Positions 1-6,911 of a stretch of DNA of 10,351 nucleotides are shown in pieces. Source of the stretch: Thermoplasmata archaeon (lineage in GTDB: Archaea > Thermoplasmatota > Thermoplasmata > UBA184); the NCBI GenBank assembly GCA_030039915.1, contig JASHUP010000223.1, positions 1 through 10,351 on the forward strand. Direction: 5' to 3'. The notes beneath the pieces are model-generated. The model was not told the DNA's origin, ran no database searches, and saw only the letters and a list, made by a program, of their open reading frames with translations. The translations under genes and the position numbers were made by a program. Numbering within the stretch: position 1 is the stretch's first letter; the number at the start of each line of letters is the position of its first letter.

Positions 1-651
1 GGGGTTCGGACGCTCTTGCTGCCTCGCCACGGCCCCGGCCACACCATCCCGCCCCACCGGGTGAACTATCGGGCTAACGTCGACGCGCTGCGCTCGCTCG
101 GCGCCGACGCGATCGTCACCGTGAGCTCGGTCGGCTCGCTGAAGGAAGAGCTTCCCCCGGGGACGTTCGTTCTTCCCAGCCAGTTCGTCGACTTCACGAA
201 GCAGCGGCCGACGACGTTCTACGATGGGGGACGGGTCTTCCACGTCTCCCTCGCGGACCCGTTCTGCCCGGACCTCACGCGCGCCGCCGCGGCGGTCGGT
301 CGAGATCTCGGGAGTCCCTTCGCGGAGGGTCGGACGTACGTCTGCGTCGAGGGGCCGCGGTTCAGCACGCGCGCGGAGTCCCGGTTCTTCCGCTCGTTCG
401 CCGACGTCATTGGGATGACGCTCGTCCCCGAGGTGACGCTCGCCCGCGAACGGGCGCTCTGCTACGCGTGCCTCGCGATGGTGACCGATTTCGACGTCTG
501 GGCGGAGCGACCGGTCGAGGTGAAGGAGATCCTCGAAACGATGCACCGCAACGCCGACCGGATGCACCGGGTGCTCGCCGCGCTCCTTCCCCGGCTCGCG
601 GTCGCGCCGACGTGCTCGTGCGCGCACGCGCTCGACGACGCCGCGGTCTAG
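1..651 (+). CDS. mtnP: S-methyl-5'-thioadenosine phosphorylase, 5' end cut by window
   Basis: This enzyme splits methylthioadenosine with phosphate into adenine and methylthioribose-1-phosphate, a cytoplasmic step of methionine salvage and of clearing the polyamine by-product. The frame is open from base 1, and the motif PRHGPGH near the start is the family's phosphate-binding segment, so the TTG at 16 is an internal codon; about 50-60 N-terminal residues should lie upstream. Other family signatures are SSVGSLKEE, EGPRFSTRAE (codons from 349) with the following IGMT, and TDFD (484-495), whose aspartates in the human enzyme recognise the adenine amino group, favouring adenosine-type over inosine-type substrates. 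The C-terminus carries a Cys-Ser-Cys (613-621) like the CXC motif of hyperthermophilic archaeal homologues. It ends 10 bases before the convergent rpoK stop. The family assignment is secure; the exact substrate is inferred. Confidence 0.93.
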   Translation, partial: GVRTLLLPRHGPGHTIPPHRVNYRANVDALRSLGADAIVTVSSVGSLKEELPPGTFVLPSQFVDFTKQRPTTFYDGGRVFHVSLADPFCPDLTRAAAAVGRDLGSPFAEGRTYVCVEGPRFSTRAESRFFRSFADVIGMTLVPEVTLARERALCYACLAMVTDFDVWAERPVEVKEILETMHRNADRMHRVLAALLPRLAVAPTCSCAHALDDAAV

Positions 652-661
652 CTCGGGGCGC

Positions 662-916
662 TTACGCCGCGGGACCGCGCCGCACCGTGATCGGGATCCG
701 GTGCGCGGCGAATTCGAGCTCCGCGATCTCGACCGGATCGACCTGCGTCGGCGGCACGTCGATCAGGATCGGCGCGCCGAGCGAGATCTGAAGGGCCCGG
801 GCCCCGAGGATGCGCGCCCGCTCGAAGCGGGTGAACTCCTCCTGGCCGAGGGGATGGAGCGTCGGACGGTCGGTCACGCGGTCGCTTCCCCCGGCCACCG
901 AGAGCGCGGCGGCCAT
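662..916 (-). CDS. rpoK: DNA-directed RNA polymerase subunit K (Rpb6/omega homologue)
   Basis: RpoK is the small archaeal RNA polymerase subunit equivalent to eukaryotic Rpb6 and bacterial omega; it helps assemble and stabilise the enzyme. The 84-residue product has the family core almost unbroken: [20 protein letters not shown] (residues 26-45), then GAPILID (48-53 region), [10 protein letters not shown] (60-69) and the C-terminal PITVRR (75-80). The ATG at 916 is favoured because a TATA-like element lies about 29 bases upstream, as expected for a leaderless archaeal transcript. A GTG at 877 would give a 71-residue protein with the same core. It converges on the MTA phosphorylase gene and diverges from the methyltransferase gene. 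This gene is the strongest evidence that the window is archaeal. Confidence 0.95.
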   Translation of the reverse strand: MAAALSVAGGSDRVTDRPTLHPLGQEEFTRFERARILGARALQISLGAPILIDVPPTQVDPVEIAELEFAAHRIPITVRRGPAA

Positions 917-941
917 AAGGGCTCGGCCACCCAGGGCTCCG

Positions 942-949
942 TATTTACC
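942..949 (-). promoter_or_regulatory. TATA-like box of rpoK
   Basis: Read on the minus strand, this is GGTAAATA, an AT-rich patch inside very GC-rich DNA. Its centre is about 29 bases before the rpoK ATG, the spacing expected between an archaeal TATA box and a transcription start at or next to the start codon. No Shine-Dalgarno sequence precedes the ATG, which fits a leaderless message. Confidence 0.6.
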
Positions 950-1070
950 ATTTGCCCCGGTGCGGGCGTTGACCGCGCCCGGTGGCGGTCTCCGTCTCCC
1001 GGTCGAGCGCGTTCGCGGTGCCGCTTCGAGGGGGAGGAAAGCCGTAAGCTCCTCCGGCTGTGGGGAACGC

Positions 1071-1841
1071 GTGGCGCGGAACTCTCGAGCACCGGATTGG
1101 TCGGCCCTGCTCCGGGGGTGGGACGCTCAGCAGGAGGCGTTCAACCCGGATCGCGAACGACGCTTTCGCCTGATGCTCGACGTCGTCGCGGCCTCGATGC
1201 CGAAACGGTTCACCGCGATCGACCTCGGATGCGGGCCGGGCTCGCTCAGCGTGCGCCTGCTTCGTCGCTTCCCGTCCGCCCGGGTGATCGCGGTCGACTA
1301 CGACCCCGTCTCGCTGCGGATCGGCCGGGAAGCCCTCGGGGATTTTCATGGTCGGCTCACGTGGGTCGACGCCAAGCTCGGGACGCCGGGATGGACTGCG
1401 CGACTCCCGCGGCGAAAGGTCGACGTCGCCCTCAGCACGACCGCGCTGCACTGGCTCCGGAAGCGAGACCTGCGCCAGCTCTACCGGGACCTCGGTCGCC
1501 TCGTCCGCCGCGGCGGGATCTTTCTGGACGGCGACCACATCCCGTGGGGGCCGCGGGCGCAGGAGCTCAATCGGGTCTCGGAGAAGGTCCGGCAGGTTCG
1601 CTTCGGAAAGATCCCCCTCGACCAGGAGTGGGAAGCGTGGAGACGGTGGTGGACGAGGGCCGAGCGGATCCCCGAGCTCCGCGCCCAGTTCGAGGAACGC
1701 GCGCGTCGGGCGGCCGAGCATCCGAAGTGGCCGGAAGTGTCGGTCGAGATGCACGAGCAGGCGCTCCGGCGGGCCGGCTTCCGCGACGTGGGCGTGGTCT
1801 GGCAGGACCTCTCGAACCGGGTGCTCTTCGCCCGTCGCTAA
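1071..1841 (+). CDS. Class I SAM-dependent methyltransferase, trans-aconitate methyltransferase-like
   Basis: The protein is a cytoplasmic Rossmann-fold methyltransferase that should transfer a methyl group from S-adenosylmethionine to an unknown acceptor. With the GTG start at 1071 it has 256 residues. Motif I, DLGCGPG, is at residues 51-57, the acidic SAM ribose loop VDYD at 75-78, the STTALHW segment at 121-128, and [11 protein letters not shown] at 146-156. The STTALHW segment resembles trans-aconitate methyltransferases and related small-molecule enzymes. The frame extends upstream to 810, but those 87 residues are Arg/Ser/Pro-rich, overlap rpoK and look noncoding. GTG at about 960 and TTG at about 969 are other possible starts. 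A weak AT-poor TATA candidate lies around 1043. The C-terminal third is rich in Arg, Trp and Glu and may form a helical lid. The neighbours do not reveal the acceptor. Confidence 0.85.
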   Translation: MARNSRAPDWSALLRGWDAQQEAFNPDRERRFRLMLDVVAASMPKRFTAIDLGCGPGSLSVRLLRRFPSARVIAVDYDPVSLRIGREALGDFHGRLTWVDAKLGTPGWTARLPRRKVDVALSTTALHWLRKRDLRQLYRDLGRLVRRGGIFLDGDHIPWGPRAQELNRVSEKVRQVRFGKIPLDQEWEAWRRWWTRAERIPELRAQFEERARRAAEHPKWPEVSVEMHEQALRRAGFRDVGVVWQDLSNRVLFARR

Positions 1842-1916
1842 ACCGCCGGGACGCGATCATCCCCAGCGGTACCTTCGACCACCTTCGCGCGCCGCCCCTC
1901 GCTCGCCGTTGACCCG

Positions 1917-1932
1917 GTTCGATCGCTCGAAC
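1917..1932. repeat. Short perfect inverted repeat between convergent genes
   Basis: GTTCGA and TCGAAC are perfect inverted arms of six bases around a TCGC loop. It lies in the 132-base gap between the ends of the methyltransferase and IscA-SufT genes. It could form a small hairpin in RNA from either strand, but no T-run follows it in either direction, so a terminator role is only a possibility. Nothing else is recognisable in this gap. Confidence 0.3.
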
Positions 1933-1973
1933 GCGCGTCGGCGGGTTTCGCGGCCCCGAGAGCGACCGGGAAA

Positions 1974-2687
1974 CTAGGCGTAGCCGAACTGACGTCGAGC
2001 GAAGTCGGTCATCCGGTCCGGCCCCCACGGAGGCTCCCACACGACCTCGACCTGCACGGTCTCTACGCCCGATGCGGTCCGCGCGGTCGTCGCTACCTCC
2101 TGGGTGAGGGACTCGACGGCCGGGCATCCCGGGCTCGTCATCGTCATCCGGATCGTGAGCCCGCCCGAGGCATCCCAGTCCAGCCCGTAGATGAGACCGA
2201 GGTCGATGATGTTCATCGGGATCTCGGGATCGTAGATGTTCCGCAGCGCCTCGAGGATCTTCGCCTCGAGCTCGGGTCGGGCCGGGCCCTTCCCGGCCTC
2301 GGACGAGGTGGCGCGCGAGGCCGGTGAGGGCGCCGATGCGGGAGGGGACGGAGGAGCGACGGACGACGGCAGAAACGGTCCGACGACCTCGAAGCCGCCG
2401 CGGTCAGGGTGGTAGCGGACCTCAGCGTCGAGCAGGAACTTGAGGGAGCTCTCGTCGAGGAGGAGGGGGACGCCGTCGACCTCCACATGGACGTCGCGAA
2501 CGGACGGTTGGTCGACCATCATCTGGGCGTGGGGACGCATCCCGCGCTCGACCCAGAGGCGCACCCCCGAACCGTGGGGGCGACCGACGAGCGCGGCCGC
2601 GAGGGCCTTCTTCGCCTCGGCGGTGACCTTGAGCCGGACCGGCGGCAGGGCCGGGGTCGAGGAACGGGCCGTGGGGTCGGGGCTCAT
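1974..2687 (-). CDS. Fe-S assembly protein: Cys-less IscA/HesB-like domain fused to SufT/MIP18 (DUF59) domain
   Basis: The 237-residue product has two parts. Residues about 19-106 resemble the A-type carrier fold (IscA/HesB/ErpA): VTAEAKKAL, GVRLWVERG and the DGVPLLLDESSLKFL stretch with the expected spacing, ending in GGFEVVGP. The three cysteines that bind iron or the cluster in this family are absent. A Pro/Ala/Ser-rich linker spans about 108-138. Residues 139-237 form a SufT/PaaD-type MIP18 domain: DPEIP (153-157), IIDLGLIY, MTSPGCP with Cys188, the only cysteine in the protein, and the terminal EPPWGPDRM. SufT-type proteins help mature Fe-S proteins in the cytoplasm; the IscA-like part may now serve as a partner-binding module, which is inference. 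The ATG at 2687 has a TATA-like patch about 40 bases upstream. The hydrolase gene lies 66 bases upstream on the same strand. Domain calls are confident, exact role less so. Confidence 0.88.
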   Translation of the reverse strand: MSPDPTARSSTPALPPVRLKVTAEAKKALAAALVGRPHGSGVRLWVERGMRPHAQMMVDQPSVRDVHVEVDGVPLLLDESSLKFLLDAEVRYHPDRGGFEVVGPFLPSSVAPPSPPASAPSPASRATSSEAGKGPARPELEAKILEALRNIYDPEIPMNIIDLGLIYGLDWDASGGLTIRMTMTSPGCPAVESLTQEVATTARTASGVETVQVEVVWEPPWGPDRMTDFARRQFGYA

Positions 2688-2723
2688 GGTACCCTTGGGT
2701 GAGCCCCGGGTGGACGCGCGGCC

Positions 2724-2730
2724 GTTTACC
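2724..2730 (-). promoter_or_regulatory. Possible TATA-like box of the IscA-SufT gene
   Basis: The minus strand reads GGTAAAC in otherwise GC-rich DNA, centred about 40 bases before the ATG at 2687. Transcription would then start about 13 bases before the gene. It lies in the 66-base gap after the hydrolase gene, so the IscA-SufT gene may have its own promoter. The match to the archaeal TATA consensus is only partial. Confidence 0.35.
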
Positions 2731-2753
2731 CCTATCGGGTCGGTCCGGTGGGC

Positions 2754-3626
2754 CTATCCGCCCGTGACGTCGCTCAGGAACTCGCGGACGGTCCCGAGGA
2801 ACTCCCGAGGTTGCTCCAGGATCGCCATGTGGCTACTGCGCGCGAGCACGCGAAGGTGCGCGGGCTCGATCCGCTCGGCCATCTCGACCGACGGCTCGAG
2901 GAAGAAGTCGTACCGGCCGACGACGACGACGGTCGGGGCCTCGATCTTCGAGTAGTACTTGCGGCCGTCCCAGCGGGCGATCGTGCCGTCCAGCGCGAAC
3001 TCATCGCCGGTCCGGGTCGCCATCGCGCGATAGACCTTCGTGCTCTGCTTGGTCGCCTTGAGGTCCTTCGGTACTCCCTTGAGGAACCGGGTCTGGAACG
3101 GTTGTGCGATCGCCTCGGCGAGCGCGCGGTACTCGGGCGAGTCGAACGCCTTCGCCTTCGTGAGCTCGCGGAGCCGGGCGCGCTGGCGGGGTGTGGCGCG
3201 GCCCAGCATCAGGCGGATCGACCCTCTCCAGTCCTCCGCTCCGCCCGCGGTCGCGCAGAGGAGCAGGGAGGCGAGATGGCGTTCGTAGCGGTGCGCGTAC
3301 TCGAGCGCGACGAACCCGCCCGCCGAGTAGCCGAGCAGGTGGAGCTCGGTGATCTTGAGGGCGCGTCGGATCGCCTCGACGTCCTCGGCCTGGTTCGCGA
3401 TCGTGTAGTCGCTCGCGCGCTTCGGGGCCCAGCTATGCCCCACCCCCCGCGGGTTGAACAGGATCACGCGCAGGTTCGAGTTTGCGAGCTTGAGGAACCC
3501 TCGCAGGTAGTGGTAGGTTGCGCCCGGCCCGCCCGGATGGACGAGGAGGGTAGCGGGACCCTTCCCCTGGGAGACGTACTCGAACGACCGGCGTCCCGGA
3601 ACGGACACGCGCCGCACGCGAGCCAT
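2754..3626 (-). CDS. Alpha/beta hydrolase, proline iminopeptidase-like (peptidase family S33 type)
   Basis: The 290-residue protein is a serine hydrolase with the complete catalytic set. The oxyanion-hole segment HPGGPG (30-35) corresponds to the HGGPG signature of proline iminopeptidases with one inserted proline. The nucleophile elbow is GYSAGG with Ser101. The acid is most likely Asp240 in GRYDF and the histidine His266 in SSHMAIL. A cap region rich in basic helices lies at about 130-230. There is no signal peptide or membrane segment, so it is cytoplasmic. Such enzymes remove N-terminal proline or other residues from short peptides, but the fold also serves esterases and lactonases, so substrate is uncertain. 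The ATG at 3626 has no Shine-Dalgarno; a weak AT patch (CTTTTGG on the minus strand, near 3652) sits about 26 bases upstream, consistent with a leaderless message. Confidence 0.88.
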   Translation of the reverse strand: MARVRRVSVPGRRSFEYVSQGKGPATLLVHPGGPGATYHYLRGFLKLANSNLRVILFNPRGVGHSWAPKRASDYTIANQAEDVEAIRRALKITELHLLGYSAGGFVALEYAHRYERHLASLLLCATAGGAEDWRGSIRLMLGRATPRQRARLRELTKAKAFDSPEYRALAEAIAQPFQTRFLKGVPKDLKATKQSTKVYRAMATRTGDEFALDGTIARWDGRKYYSKIEAPTVVVVGRYDFFLEPSVEMAERIEPAHLRVLARSSHMAILEQPREFLGTVREFLSDVTGG

Positions 3627-3804
3627 AAGGAGACGTAGGACGTCCTTCCCAAAAGCGTCGCGTTACCGCCCTCCGTGCCCTCCGCCGACGCGCCGGCGGC
3701 GCCTCCGAGCGGAACTCTTGCCGATTCTCTCGCGCCGCACGGGTCGAGAGGCCGACCCTTAATCCTCGAGATGCGGTCGGGGTCCGGGTCCCGAAGCCAC
3801 GCCC

Positions 3805-4896
3805 ATGGCGAAACGAACGTACCGCGCATTCGCCTCACTGAGCGAGATCGAAGGCCGGGCGGCTCGGAAGGTCCCGGCCGACGTCTGGTCGTATATCGAG
3901 GGGGCGGCAGGGGAGGGCGTGACCCATCGCGCGAACCACGACGCGTTCGACCGATGGGTCCTGCGGCCTCGCATCTTCGCGGGGGTCCGTACGGTCGACC
4001 TTCGGACCCGACTCCTCGAGGACGATGCGCGCGCGCCCGTGTTCCTCGCACCGACCGCGTACCACGGGCTCATCCACCCGGACGCGGAGGTGGGCACCGC
4101 TCGAGCGGCGGCGAAGGCGGGCCTCGTCGCGATGTTCAGCACGCTCTCGTCCCGCTCCGTGGAAGAGGTCGGGGCGACTCGGCCGGCCGGACCGCGCTGG
4201 TTCCAGCTCTACCTGCAACCGACGTGGGCCGGCACGGAGCGCCTGGTCCGACGGGCCGAGAAGGCCGGTTTCACCGCCCTCGTACTGACCGCCGACGTGC
4301 CGGTGCTCGGGGTCCGGGACGGTCAACTCAAGACCGGCTTCGCGATCGACGGGTCGATCCCAGTCGGCAGCGGGCCCGGCGTGCTTCCTCCGTCGCGCGG
4401 GCCCGAGCGCGAGGGTGCGTCGTACGTCGTCCGGGACGCGCGCGACGAGCGCTGGGAGGTCGTGGGTCGTCTGCGGGACACCACACGCCTCCCGCTGGTC
4501 GTGAAAGGGGTGCTGACGGCGCCCGACGCTCGCGCGTGCGTCCGGCACGGGGCCCGAGCGGTCGTCGTGTCGAACCACGGAGGTCGGCAGCTCGACCGCG
4601 TCTCCTCGTCGCTCGCCGCCCTCCCCGAGGTGGTGGCGGCGGTGGGCCGTCGCGCCGAGGTGTACCTCGATGGGGGCGTTCGCCGTGGGAGCGACGTGCT
4701 CATCGCGCTCGCCCTGGGGGCGCGGGCGGTCGGGGTGGGGCGCCCCGTGCTCTGGGCGCTCGCCGCCGGAGGCGAGCGAGGAGTCGAGCGCTACCTCTCC
4801 CTGCTCGAAACAGAATTCGCGAGCGCGATGGTGCTCGCCGGGAAGCGCTCCCTCTCGGAGATCGACCGATCCACGGTCGCGCGAGCGGCGGCCTAG
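3805..4896 (+). CDS. FMN-dependent alpha-hydroxy acid oxidase/dehydrogenase
   Basis: This 363-residue TIM-barrel flavoprotein belongs to the glycolate oxidase / lactate dehydrogenase (LldD) family, which oxidises 2-hydroxy acids to 2-oxo acids. The length is normal. By alignment from memory with spinach glycolate oxidase, the active-site residues are kept: Tyr30 (Tyr24), Tyr136 in QLYL (Tyr129), Lys234 in VVKGV (Lys230), His258 in SNHGGRQLD (the catalytic base, His254) and Arg261 (Arg257). PTAYHG (83-88), TADVP (162-166), LDGGVRRGSDV (288-298) and VGRP (311-314) form the FMN and phosphate sites. The ATG at 3805 begins just before the typical N-terminal helix; no Shine-Dalgarno is visible, and CTTAATC near 3758-3764 is a weak TATA candidate. 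Whether oxygen, a quinone or another acceptor is used, and which hydroxy acid, cannot be read from sequence. The DUF885 gene follows after 59 bases. Confidence 0.93.
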   Translation: MAKRTYRAFASLSEIEGRAARKVPADVWSYIEGAAGEGVTHRANHDAFDRWVLRPRIFAGVRTVDLRTRLLEDDARAPVFLAPTAYHGLIHPDAEVGTARAAAKAGLVAMFSTLSSRSVEEVGATRPAGPRWFQLYLQPTWAGTERLVRRAEKAGFTALVLTADVPVLGVRDGQLKTGFAIDGSIPVGSGPGVLPPSRGPEREGASYVVRDARDERWEVVGRLRDTTRLPLVVKGVLTAPDARACVRHGARAVVVSNHGGRQLDRVSSSLAALPEVVAAVGRRAEVYLDGGVRRGSDVLIALALGARAVGVGRPVLWALAAGGERGVERYLSLLETEFASAMVLAGKRSLSEIDRSTVARAAA

Positions 4897-4955
4897 GCCC
4901 ACTCTCGCGTCTCCCGAAATGTTCATCTGCGGCGCCGGTGACGTGGGGCCGACCA

Positions 4956-6581
4956 ATGACTACTGGCGCCGCGGATTCGCTCTCCCTCCTCGAGAAGGAG
5001 GTGGTCGCCCACCTCTTCGTGCTCCGACCGACGACCGCGGCCTCGCTCGGTCTCCACGAGTATGACGGGATCCTACCGGACCTCACTACCGAGAGCACAC
5101 GGCGGTGGATCGCGACCGCGAGGGACCTCGTCGCCCAACTTCGCGCGCTCCCCGAAACCGACCTGAGCGTCCCCCGTCGCCTCGATCGGGACCTGCTCCG
5201 CCTCCTGCTCGAAGGGAATCTCTTCGATCTCGAGGAGACCCGCGAGCTCGACCGCAACCCGATGGTCTACCTCTTCCACCCCGACCTCACGAGCTACGTC
5301 TCGCGCGACTACGCTCCGATACCGGATCGCGTCCGGTCGATCGTAAAGATCCTCACCTCGGTCCCGGCACTGCTCGAGAACGCGAAGGTGCGTCTCGAGC
5401 GCGTCCTCCCCCGTCCGTTCGTCACCCTCTCGATCCAGATCGCGGGAGGGCTCCCATCCCATTTCGAAGAAGGGGAAACGTTCGCGGCGACCTACTCCGA
5501 GGAGCTCCGGGACGAGGTCCGCAAAGCCCGCGAGCTCGCGGACCCGGCCGTGCAGGCCTTCGGAGAGTGGCTGCGCAGCGAGCGGTTGCCGTCCTCCTCG
5601 CCGGACTTTGCCCTCGGACGCGACCGCTTCCAGCAGCTGCTCTGGGTTCGCGAGGGGCTCACGCTATCGGTCGACGAGGTGCTGCGACGCGGACGCGAGG
5701 ACCTTCGCCGCAATCAGGCCCGGCTCTCCGAGATCGCCCGGAGCGAGGGCGTGACGATCGATCAGCTCGTCGCGCGGCTCAACGACCAGCATCCGGCGCC
5801 GGCCGAGCTCCTCCCGGTCGTCCAGCGCCTGACCGAGGAGATGCGGGAGTTCGTCCGCCAGAAGGACCTCGTCACCATCCCCGAGCCCGAGCACTGCTAC
5901 GTTCGGGAGACGCCCACGTGGGCCCGCGACCTTTTCACGGCGGCGATGAGCCCTCCCGGTCCGTTCGATAGGCCGGTCGACGGGATCTACTGGGTGACGG
6001 GCGTCGACCCGGCGTGGACCCCGGCCCAGGCCGAGGAGTGGATGCGTACGCTGAACCACGCGATGCTGAAGAACGCGACCGTGCACGAGGTCTGGCCGGG
6101 CCACTACCTTCAGGCGCTCCACTTTCACCACACGGACCAGAGCCTCGCCCGGAAGGTCTGGTTCTCCTACTCCTTCGCCGAGGGCTGGGCCCACTACTGC
6201 GAGCAGGCCGCGCTCGAGGCCGGGTTCGATGACCACTCCACCTCCGCCGAGGTGACCCAGCTGCACGACGCGCTCCTTCGGGACTCTCGGCTCATCGTGT
6301 CGATCGGGATGCACACGCAGGGGATGTCGCTCGCCGACGCGACGCGCCTCCTCCGGACCGAAGCCCATCTCGAGGAGCTCCACGCGCAGCGCGAGGCGAT
6401 CCGCGGGACGTACAACCCCGAGTACTTCTGCTACACGCTCGGGAAGCTCGCGATCCTGGACGCCCGCGCGAAGTATCTGACGACGAAGTTCCACGCTTCC
6501 CTGAGAGAGTTCCACGACTCGCTCCTCGGCTTCGGCTCGCCGCCGATCGGATTCCTCGACGCGCTCATGGCCGACGCGTAG
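4956..6581 (+). CDS. DUF885 family protein, probable zinc metallopeptidase
   Basis: The 541-residue protein matches the DUF885 family, a mostly helical group related to zinc carboxypeptidases. The metal site is visible: HEVWPGH (377-383, the HExxPGH variant typical of this family) and AEGWAHY (408-414), whose Glu409 is the expected third ligand. YNPEYFCYTLGK (486-497) matches the conserved C-terminal segment. The N-terminal half is helical and variable. No signal peptide is apparent, so the enzyme is probably cytoplasmic, unlike many bacterial lipoprotein members. The ATG at 4956 was chosen because the frame upstream of it lies over the hydroxy acid oxidase gene; a GTG at 4938 is a near alternative. 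The 59-base gap from the upstream gene has an AT-richer patch near 4916-4926 that could be a promoter, but co-transcription is equally possible. The likely job is trimming of peptides; the substrate is unknown. Confidence 0.9.
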   Translation: MTTGAADSLSLLEKEVVAHLFVLRPTTAASLGLHEYDGILPDLTTESTRRWIATARDLVAQLRALPETDLSVPRRLDRDLLRLLLEGNLFDLEETRELDRNPMVYLFHPDLTSYVSRDYAPIPDRVRSIVKILTSVPALLENAKVRLERVLPRPFVTLSIQIAGGLPSHFEEGETFAATYSEELRDEVRKARELADPAVQAFGEWLRSERLPSSSPDFALGRDRFQQLLWVREGLTLSVDEVLRRGREDLRRNQARLSEIARSEGVTIDQLVARLNDQHPAPAELLPVVQRLTEEMREFVRQKDLVTIPEPEHCYVRETPTWARDLFTAAMSPPGPFDRPVDGIYWVTGVDPAWTPAQAEEWMRTLNHAMLKNATVHEVWPGHYLQALHFHHTDQSLARKVWFSYSFAEGWAHYCEQAALEAGFDDHSTSAEVTQLHDALLRDSRLIVSIGMHTQGMSLADATRLLRTEAHLEELHAQREAIRGTYNPEYFCYTLGKLAILDARAKYLTTKFHASLREFHDSLLGFGSPPIGFLDALMADA

Positions 6582-6593
6582 CCCGGTGCCGGG
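6582..6593. repeat. Small GC inverted repeat after the DUF885 gene
   Basis: CCCGGTGCCGGG directly follows the DUF885 stop codon and lies in the 24-base gap between convergent genes. It could form a tight hairpin. No T-run follows, so a terminator function is weakly supported. Confidence 0.2.
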
Positions 6594-6605
6594 CCGGGAA
6601 GCGTT

Positions 6606-6827
6606 CTAGCGCGACCCGCCGGGCGGGAGATCCCGCTCCATCAGCGCGCAGAACCACGCGCTCGACGAGAGCACCGGGCCGGTCCCCGTCGCCACGTGGC
6701 TCACCCCGAACGACGAAACGACCCACCCGTCGCGAGCGAGCTCGTTCATCTTCTGCTCGAGAAGAACATGGTTGTTCGGCCCCATTCGCGCGTTCTCGAT
6801 CTCTCGCAGGATCCGGTACTCCTTCAT
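6606..6827 (-). CDS. Small DUF4177-like protein
   Basis: The 73-residue product has the pattern of DUF4177 proteins: an N-terminal strand (MKEYRILREI), a helix (LLEQKMNELARDGW, 22-35), a strand (VVSSFGV, 36-42) and a final strand ending in ALMER (61-65). The conserved helix-to-strand join, LARDGWVVSSF, is the most typical part. The function of the family is unknown. The start is well supported by a Shine-Dalgarno sequence, GAAGGAG on the minus strand, five bases before the ATG. It lies 84 bases downstream of the FAD oxidase gene on the same strand and could be read with it or from its own promoter. It is small and has no signal peptide or membrane segment. Confidence 0.75.
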   Translation of the reverse strand: MKEYRILREIENARMGPNNHVLLEQKMNELARDGWVVSSFGVSHVATGTGPVLSSSAWFCALMERDLPPGGSR

Positions 6828-6832
6828 CGGCG

Positions 6833-6839
6833 CTCCTTC
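6833..6839 (-). promoter_or_regulatory. Shine-Dalgarno site of the DUF4177-like gene
   Basis: GAAGGAG on the minus strand lies five bases before the ATG at 6827. It fixes the start of this small gene and shows that not all genes here are leaderless. Confidence 0.65.
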
Positions 6840-6911
6840 GGAGGCGGACTCGCCCCCCGGGCGTGGTACGCCGGCCGCTCGGTAAGGAGATTTCTGTGGG
6901 GCTCGGGCGGG

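Noticed and set aside
810..1070. N-terminal extension of the methyltransferase back to the ATG at 810
   Set aside because: It would overlap the rpoK coding region and its promoter, and the added 87 residues show no fold-like pattern.
945..1754. A 269-residue minus-strand frame opposite the methyltransferase
   Set aside because: It is a mirror frame of a gene with complete SAM-binding motifs, and its own sequence is Arg/Pro/Glu-rich with no family signature.
701..1912. A 403-residue plus-strand frame over rpoK and the methyltransferase
   Set aside because: It has Arg/Gly/Ser/Pro-biased composition and no recognisable motif, and it is out of frame with two well supported genes. Long false frames are expected at this GC content.
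1842..1973. Possible intrinsic terminator at the hairpin between convergent genes
   Set aside because: The arms are only six bases long and no T-run follows on either strand, so it is listed only as an inverted repeat.
3675..4955. A long open frame that runs into the DUF885 gene and would give a 968-residue protein
   Set aside because: The first 427 residues are Arg/Gly/Pro-rich low-complexity sequence in another frame over the clear hydroxy acid oxidase gene. Real DUF885 homology begins just after the ATG at 4956.
3835..4956. A 373-residue minus-strand frame opposite the hydroxy acid oxidase
   Set aside because: It lies entirely opposite a gene with all catalytic residues present and has low-complexity Arg/Gly/Asp composition.
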